From NCBI GenBank assembly GCA_017515765.1, contig JAFWFF010000274.1, positions 1-10,437 of the forward strand: a stretch of DNA of 10,437 nucleotides, written 5' to 3'. Every line of letters starts with the position of its first letter. Within the stretch, counting starts at the first letter, position 1. Below, one piece after another: positions 6,578 to 10,437 of the stretch. The stretch is from Bacillota bacterium (lineage in GTDB: Bacteria > Bacillota > Clostridia > Peptostreptococcales > Anaerovoracaceae). The notes beneath the pieces were generated by a model. The model was not told where the DNA came from and did no database searches. It saw only the letters and a list, made by a program, of their open reading frames with translations. The position numbers were made by a program, and so were the translations under genes.

Positions 6578-6606
6578 ACTATATCAATTCCGCAAGGGCA
6601 TGTCAA
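6578..6606 (-). promoter_or_regulatory. Consensus sigma-70-type promoter for the riboswitch-glycyl radical enzyme operon
   Basis: On the minus strand TTGACA (6601-6606), a 17-bp spacer and TATAGT (6578-6583) form an almost perfect promoter. Transcription should begin near 6571, just before the aptamer. The -35 directly abuts the hairpin that ends the upstream regulator gene. Such a strong basal promoter suggests that control is exerted mainly in the leader. Confidence 0.85.
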
Positions 6607-6635
6607 CCCTCGGCAGGCCGGGTGTGCGCCGAGGG
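6607..6635 (-). terminator. Hairpin at the end of the XRE regulator gene, probable weak terminator
   Basis: An 8-bp GC-rich stem CCCTCGGC/GCCGAGGG (6607-6614 with 6628-6635) with a 13-nt loop lies 15 bp after the regulator stop. On the minus strand no U run follows: the next bases are the TTGACA of the operon promoter. Termination may be incomplete. Confidence 0.45.
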
Positions 6636-6649
6636 CTTTGTATCCATCG

Positions 6650-7630
6650 TTATTTCTTCTTCAGCGAATTCACTATTCCGAATATCGCGGCATAGGCGAC
6701 TGCGGCAACGGGCCAGATGATCCAGCTGCGGTCCCATCTGTTGGTGAAGAAGCTCCAGGCGAGGAATATCGCAGTCACGATCGGCCAGTAGATCCTGCCG
6801 AAACTTGCGTGGGCGCTTTGACCGGCCTTGGCGTCCCTGGAATAGTCGCCTTCCTCCAGGAGGACGTGGAAGCCGTCCCATACGATCCCGCCGCGCACTA
6901 TAAGCATGACTCCGACGGCGATGACAGCGAGCATGATGCCGGTCGCGATAACGTAGTAAAACTCGTTCCCGCCTCCGAACAGGACCGCGATGCCGAGCGG
7001 GATGACGGACAGGACGCAGAGTATTATGCCTACGACCAGCTGCAGGCTGTAGGCGGGCCTGTACTGCTCGCGGCGTTCCCTTACCATTCCGTCGACTCCG
7101 TAGAGCGTATCGATGGGTTCCTTCTCAAGGTAGTCGAACCTCGAGCTGCGGAGCCCGGAAGTCACGAAGAGCGCGACAGCGCCGGCGATCAAAAGCATCA
7201 TGACTATCAGTCCGAGGCCGCCTGCCTGGTCTTCGGAAAGCCCTATGACCCCGTATTCCTGAGCGCCTCCGAGCATGATCAGGAGGATGGGGGAGAGGAT
7301 GCAGAGCAGGACTCCGAGAGCTACGCGGCCGGAGTTCCGGTCCTTTAACGCGAGGAATGCTGACGCCTCCTCCATCGTGACGGGGATCGCCGCTGTCCCG
7401 GTGTCCGGAATGTCCAGAGGCTCAGCCGCCTCGATCTCATCCTTTAATAAATAATCGGTGCTGACGCCGAAGATCTGTGACAGGCGGACGATCCTGGCCA
7501 TGTCGGGGGTCGACTGGGCGCTTTCCCATTTCGATATGGACTGGCGGCTGACGTCCATCATCTCCGCGAGGTCTTCCTGGGACCAGCCGTTCTTCTTTCT
7601 GAGTTCTATGATCTTGTCTGCGAGTATCAT
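6650..7630 (-). CDS. XRE-family DNA-binding protein with C-terminal membrane domain
   Basis: A 326-residue protein. Residues 1-62 form a Cro/CI-type helix-turn-helix: MILADKIIELRKKNGWSQED, then LAEMMDVSRQSISKWES and a YLL end. A short acidic linker follows. There are then about six hydrophobic helices (roughly 101-121, 138-158, 195-217, 226-246, 279-295 and 302-320), ending in NSLKKK. Membrane-tethered XRE regulators of this layout are common in Bacillota, but their signals are mostly unknown. The start at ATG 7630 is supported by AGGAGG 7 nt upstream and by the conserved N-terminus. It is divergent from the transporter operon and upstream of, but separately promoted from, the glycyl radical enzyme operon. 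It may regulate either neighbour or itself; the sequence does not say which. Confidence 0.9.
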   Translation of the reverse strand: MILADKIIELRKKNGWSQEDLAEMMDVSRQSISKWESAQSTPDMARIVRLSQIFGVSTDYLLKDEIEAAEPLDIPDTGTAAIPVTMEEASAFLALKDRNSGRVALGVLLCILSPILLIMLGGAQEYGVIGLSEDQAGGLGLIVMMLLIAGAVALFVTSGLRSSRFDYLEKEPIDTLYGVDGMVRERREQYRPAYSLQLVVGIILCVLSVIPLGIAVLFGGGNEFYYVIATGIMLAVIAVGVMLIVRGGIVWDGFHVLLEEGDYSRDAKAGQSAHASFGRIYWPIVTAIFLAWSFFTNRWDRSWIIWPVAAVAYAAIFGIVNSLKKK

Positions 7631-7750
7631 TTCAATACCTCCTGTTTTTTCTGTTCTGATGCTTTGATCCTACAGAAAAAACCGATTGCGCACTACCAAG
7701 CAGACTTGGAAATTCCGAAACCTGCGGTTGCGTTTGGCGGGAATGACGGT

Positions 7751-7779
7751 ATAATAGCACTTTTTCCCTATTTTCTCAA
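7751..7779 (-). promoter_or_regulatory. Sigma-70-type promoter for the XRE regulator gene
   Basis: On the minus strand TTGAGA (7774-7779), 17 bp and TATTAT (7751-7756) would start transcription near 7744, about 114 nt before ATG 7630. On the plus strand the same AT run reads TATAAT (7750-7755) behind TTGCGT (7728-7733, spacer 16). A weaker promoter towards the transporter operon is therefore also possible. Confidence 0.6.
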
Positions 7780-7794
7780 GAGCGCCTGAATCGG

Positions 7795-7854
7795 ATTCCA
7801 AATAACTGGAATAATTCCGAAATTATGGAATGAGCTATTCCGAAATTGTGGAAT
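7795..7854. promoter_or_regulatory. Three tandem ATTCC-N8-GGAAT operator or enhancer sites
   Basis: Three 18-bp inverted repeats of identical geometry lie at 7795-7812, 7814-7831 and 7837-7854. Each has 5-bp arms ATTCC and GGAAT separated by exactly 8 bp; the last two also share the spacer start GAAATT. A fourth, half-degenerate copy (ATTCCGAAACC) begins at 7712. They lie 130-189 bp upstream of the predicted sigma-54 start, the usual place for enhancer-binding-protein sites. They could alternatively be operators for the divergent XRE regulator. Confidence 0.75.
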
Positions 7855-7956
7855 AATGCTTTGATCGCCGAACAAAGTCTGCGCCTGCCGTCACAATTAA
7901 TTGCGGACATACGAGGGATTTTTGTTCGTTTGACACATTTTTTGTTTGTTAATAGT

Positions 7957-7972
7957 TTGGCACAGTATTTGC
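7957..7972 (+). promoter_or_regulatory. Sigma-54 (-24/-12) promoter of the transporter-AtuA operon
   Basis: TTGGCACAGTATTTGC matches the sigma-54 consensus YTGGCAC-N5-TTGC. GG is at 7959-7960 and GC at 7971-7972, separated by the required 10 bp. Transcription would start near 7984, giving a leader of about 46 nt. A TTGACA at 7930-7935 lacks a good -10 at 17 bp, so I prefer the sigma-54 reading. Confidence 0.8.
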
Positions 7973-8029
7973 GAAATAGGATTGCAGTGTAGTTATTCGA
8001 TTTAAAGATCGTCATTAAGGAGGAAAAAC

Positions 8030-9394
8030 ATGTTAGCAGCACTTGGCTTCATCACAGTAGTACTCATGCTCGTCCTGATCATGACGAAGAAGCTCTCCCC
8101 GCTGGTCGCCCTCATCGCGGTACCGGTGGTCACGGGAATCATCTCCTGCTTCTTCTTTGTCACTGATCCGGAGAATGCCCCCGGCGTCATCGACGCGGCG
8201 GCAAACTTCAAAAAGCTCGGCGGATTCATCACCGGTTCTTCCGGCATCGGTTCCGTCGCGGCTACCGGCGTAATGTTCATCTTCTCGATCCTCTTCTTCG
8301 GGATCCTCACCGACGCCGGAACATTCAGACCCATCATCAGAAAGATCCTTCACGTAGTCGGAACCGACCCCATCAAGATCGCGATCGGCACCGCTCTTCT
8401 CGCGGCCATCGTCCACCTCGACGGATCCGGCGCTGTCACCTTCCTCATCTGCATCCCGGCTCTTCTGCCGCTCTACGATGCTCTGAAGATGAGAAGGACC
8501 ACACTTGCTACGATCGTAGCTCTTTCCGCAGGTACCATGAACGTCCTCCCCTGGGGCGGCCCGACCATCAGAGCGGCCACCGCGCTGGGCGAGAGCAACG
8601 TCACCGCGTTCTTCATGCCTGACCTTCCCGCTGTCATCGCAGGTCTCGTCTGCGTATTCGTTATCGCCTTCCTGCTTGGCCGCGCCGAAAAGAGCCGCCT
8701 TGCCACGACAGAGGGCGGAGCTCTCGCAGCCTATGTAGAGCCTGAACTCACCGATGAGGAGAAGGCCCTTGAGAGACCCAAAAACTTCTGGATCAACGTT
8801 ATCCTGATCATCGCCGCGATACTCAGCCTGCTCTTCTCCGGATTTGCTCCCGCTGTAGTATTCATGGTATTCTACGTACTTGCGACCGTCATCAACTATC
8901 CCCAGGTCAAGGATTCCAAGGCCAGGGTCGACGCCCACGCCAAGAGCTGCCTCATGATGTGCTCCGTGCTGTTCGCAGCAGGATGCTTCACAGGCATCAT
9001 GAAGGGAACCGGAATGATCACAGCTATGTCCCAGGCTCTCGTATCCATCATCCCGCAGACCCTCGGAAAGTTCTTCCCGCTCATCGTCGGTATCATCGCG
9101 ACCCCTGCTTCTCTGCTCTTCGACCCGGATTCCTTCTACTATGGAGTACTCCCCGTCCTCGCGGAGACCGCCAACGGATTCGGTGTTGCAGCTGCTGACG
9201 TGGGCAGGGCCGCTATCCTCGGCCAGATGACCCTGGGCTTCCCGATCTCCCCGCTGACTGCTGCCACCTTCCTCCTCACCGGTCTTTCCGGAGTCGAGCT
9301 CGGCGAGCACCAGAAGAAGACCCTTCCGCTCGCATGGCTGGTATCCATCGTCATGCTGGTAGTCGCCATCATCACCAAGGCTGTCGCCCTGTAA
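8030..9394 (+). CDS. CitMHS-family carboxylate:cation symporter
   Basis: A 454-residue inner-membrane transporter with about eleven hydrophobic segments. It shows the CitMHS signatures: HLDGSGAVTFLI at 129-140, NVLPWGGPTIRAATAL at 171-186, and FDPDSFYYGVLPVLAE at 364-379. A charged cytoplasmic loop lies at about 219-250. The characterised members, Bacillus CitM and CitH, import citrate complexed with divalent metal in symport with protons; other members may take other carboxylates, so the substrate here is open. AAGGAGG sits 6 nt before ATG 8030. It is the first gene of a plus-strand operon behind a sigma-54 promoter, with an AtuA-family gene 30 bp downstream. I infer that it imports the hydroxy- or polycarboxylate that the downstream enzymes process. 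Confidence 0.93.
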   Translation: MLAALGFITVVLMLVLIMTKKLSPLVALIAVPVVTGIISCFFFVTDPENAPGVIDAAANFKKLGGFITGSSGIGSVAATGVMFIFSILFFGILTDAGTFRPIIRKILHVVGTDPIKIAIGTALLAAIVHLDGSGAVTFLICIPALLPLYDALKMRRTTLATIVALSAGTMNVLPWGGPTIRAATALGESNVTAFFMPDLPAVIAGLVCVFVIAFLLGRAEKSRLATTEGGALAAYVEPELTDEEKALERPKNFWINVILIIAAILSLLFSGFAPAVVFMVFYVLATVINYPQVKDSKARVDAHAKSCLMMCSVLFAAGCFTGIMKGTGMITAMSQALVSIIPQTLGKFFPLIVGIIATPASLLFDPDSFYYGVLPVLAETANGFGVAAADVGRAAILGQMTLGFPISPLTAATFLLTGLSGVELGEHQKKTLPLAWLVSIVMLVVAIITKAVAL

Positions 9395-9424
9395 GATATT
9401 TGATAGAGGAAGGATATTGAAATA

Positions 9425-10437
9425 ATGAAGAAGATAAGGATCGGTTCCGGAGCGGGTTACGCGGGCGACCGTGTCGAGCCCTCCCTCGAACTCATAGAAA
9501 AGGGAAACCTGGACTATATCAGCTATGAGTGCCTCGCCGAGAGGACCATCGCCATCGGCCAGCAGGCCAAGCTGAAAGACCCGACCAAGGGTTACAACGG
9601 CCTCCTGGAGCACCGCATGGAGAAGGCTCCGCCGCTTTGCTGGGAGCACAAGGTAAAGCTTATCACCAATATGGGAAGCGCCAACCCTGTCGCCGCAGCC
9701 AAGAAGTGCGTCGAGATCGCTGAGAAGCACGGACTCAAGGGAATGAAGATCGCCTGCGTGACGGGCGATGACCTCCTCCCCGTGATCGATAAGTATATGG
9801 ATACCACAGTCTGGGAGACCGGCGAGCCCCTCAGCAAGCTGCCCGGGACCATCGTTTCCGCCAACGCTTACCTCGGAGTCGAGGGCATCATCAAAGCTCT
9901 CGAGCAGGGCGCTGACGTGGTCATCACCGGCCGCGTGGCAGACCCCGCGATCTTCATGGCTCCCGCCATCTTCGAGTTCGGATGGGCCATGGACGACTGG
10001 GACAAGCTCGGAAAAGGCACCATGATGGGCCACCTCCTCGAGTGCGGCGGCCAGGCGACCGGCGGCTACTACGCCGAGCCCGGCAAGAAGGATGTTCCCG
10101 GAATGGGACACCTCGGATTCCCGATCGCTGAGATCTGCGAGGACGGTTCCTTCGCGATCACCAAGGTCGAGGGAGCAGGCGGAATGGTCACTCCTTCCAC
10201 TCTGTCCGAACAGATCGTCTATGAGATCCATGATCCCGAGAACTACCTGACCCCGGACGTAGTCGCGAACTTCAAGCAGGTCAAGTTCACCGAGACAGCC
10301 AAGGATTACGTCGTTGTCGAAGGCGCTACAGGAAAGGCCAAGACCGACACCTTCAAGTGCTCCATCGGCTACAAGGACTGCTTCATCGGCGACGGCGAGA
10401 TCAGCTACGGCGGCCCCGGATGCCTCGAGAGAGCAAA
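9425..10437 (+). CDS. AtuA-family (DUF1446) protein, N-terminal part (3' end outside window)
   Basis: The frame is open from ATG 9425 to the window end, giving 337 residues. It begins MKKIRIGSGAGYAGDRVEPS. Family-typical segments follow: DYISYECLAERTIA, ITNMGSANPVAA, SANAYLGVEGIIKALEQGAD, VITGRVADPAIFMAP, HLLECGGQATGGYYAEPGKK and GFPIAEI. The family is named after the Pseudomonas acyclic terpene utilisation gene atuA, but its reaction is not established, and the name should not be taken to mean terpene degradation here. It appears soluble. GAGGAAGG at 9406-9413 lies 11 nt before the ATG, rather far. The start is still favoured because the conserved N-terminus begins there. The 30-bp gap and absence of a terminator put it in an operon with the transporter. 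Confidence 0.9.
   Translation, partial: MKKIRIGSGAGYAGDRVEPSLELIEKGNLDYISYECLAERTIAIGQQAKLKDPTKGYNGLLEHRMEKAPPLCWEHKVKLITNMGSANPVAAAKKCVEIAEKHGLKGMKIACVTGDDLLPVIDKYMDTTVWETGEPLSKLPGTIVSANAYLGVEGIIKALEQGADVVITGRVADPAIFMAPAIFEFGWAMDDWDKLGKGTMMGHLLECGGQATGGYYAEPGKKDVPGMGHLGFPIAEICEDGSFAITKVEGAGGMVTPSTLSEQIVYEIHDPENYLTPDVVANFKQVKFTETAKDYVVVEGATGKAKTDTFKCSIGYKDCFIGDGEISYGGPGCLERA

Noticed and set aside
6554..6587. Alternative minus-strand promoter TTGATA-17-TACATA just inside the stronger one
   Set aside because: TTGACA-17-TATAGT at 6578-6606 is a much better match and gives a start just upstream of the aptamer.
7869..7928. An 8-bp inverted repeat CGAACAAA (7869-7876) / TTTGTTCG (7921-7928) and a palindrome CAATTAATTG (7894-7903) between the enhancer array and the sigma-54 promoter
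   Set aside because: Short and widely spaced in AT-rich DNA, so expected by chance. A bend or nucleoid-protein site is possible but cannot be supported.
8033..10231. A 732-codon open frame on the minus strand across the transporter and AtuA genes
   Set aside because: It is antisense to two clearly conserved genes, has low-complexity acidic/Ser/Gly composition, no ribosome site and no recognisable domain. It is a by-product of codon bias at high GC.

Overview
The window looks like chromosomal DNA from a strictly anaerobic Bacillota, most likely a Clostridia-type gut or sediment organism of fairly high GC content. This rests on an oxygen-labile glycyl radical enzyme with its radical-SAM activase, strong AGGAGG ribosome sites, a tRNA with encoded CCA, an XRE/membrane regulator of a type common in Bacillota, and a sigma-54 promoter. 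The species cannot be named from the sequence.

Layout. Bases 1-1276 (+) hold the 3' end of a DUF2804 gene and a flavin-reductase-like (flavoredoxin) gene, probably co-transcribed. A convergent, AT-rich gap with two minus-strand-type terminators separates them from a cytoplasmic asparaginase-family gene (minus, 1520-2503). This gene is divergent from a tRNA-Val(GAC) gene (2605-2680, +), which has its own promoter and terminator.

Bases 2887-6606 (minus) form a self-contained unit: a consensus promoter (TTGACA-17-TATAGT), a cobalamin riboswitch, an intrinsic terminator, a 789-aa glycyl radical enzyme and its activase. Within the leader I can see a terminator, a competing pairing that would act as antiterminator, and a segment complementary to the Shine-Dalgarno site. 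The reading is that B12 switches off this oxygen-sensitive, B12-independent enzyme. The enzyme has the thiyl Cys, the GCVE Glu and the C-terminal radical Gly, but several glycerol-dehydratase pocket residues are replaced, so its substrate is unknown. This is the most interesting part of the window.

Bases 6650-7630 (minus) encode an XRE-type regulator with a six-helix membrane domain. It is divergent from a plus-strand operon starting at 8030: a CitMHS-family carboxylate transporter followed by an AtuA-family (DUF1446) protein that runs off the window. The 399-bp divergent region holds a sigma-70 promoter for the regulator, a near-perfect sigma-54 promoter for the transporter operon, and, 130-189 bp upstream of the predicted start, three tandem copies of ATTCC-N8-GGAAT. 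That is the architecture expected for an enhancer-binding-protein-controlled catabolic operon. The activator itself is not in the window.

No mobile element, CRISPR array or rRNA gene was seen.
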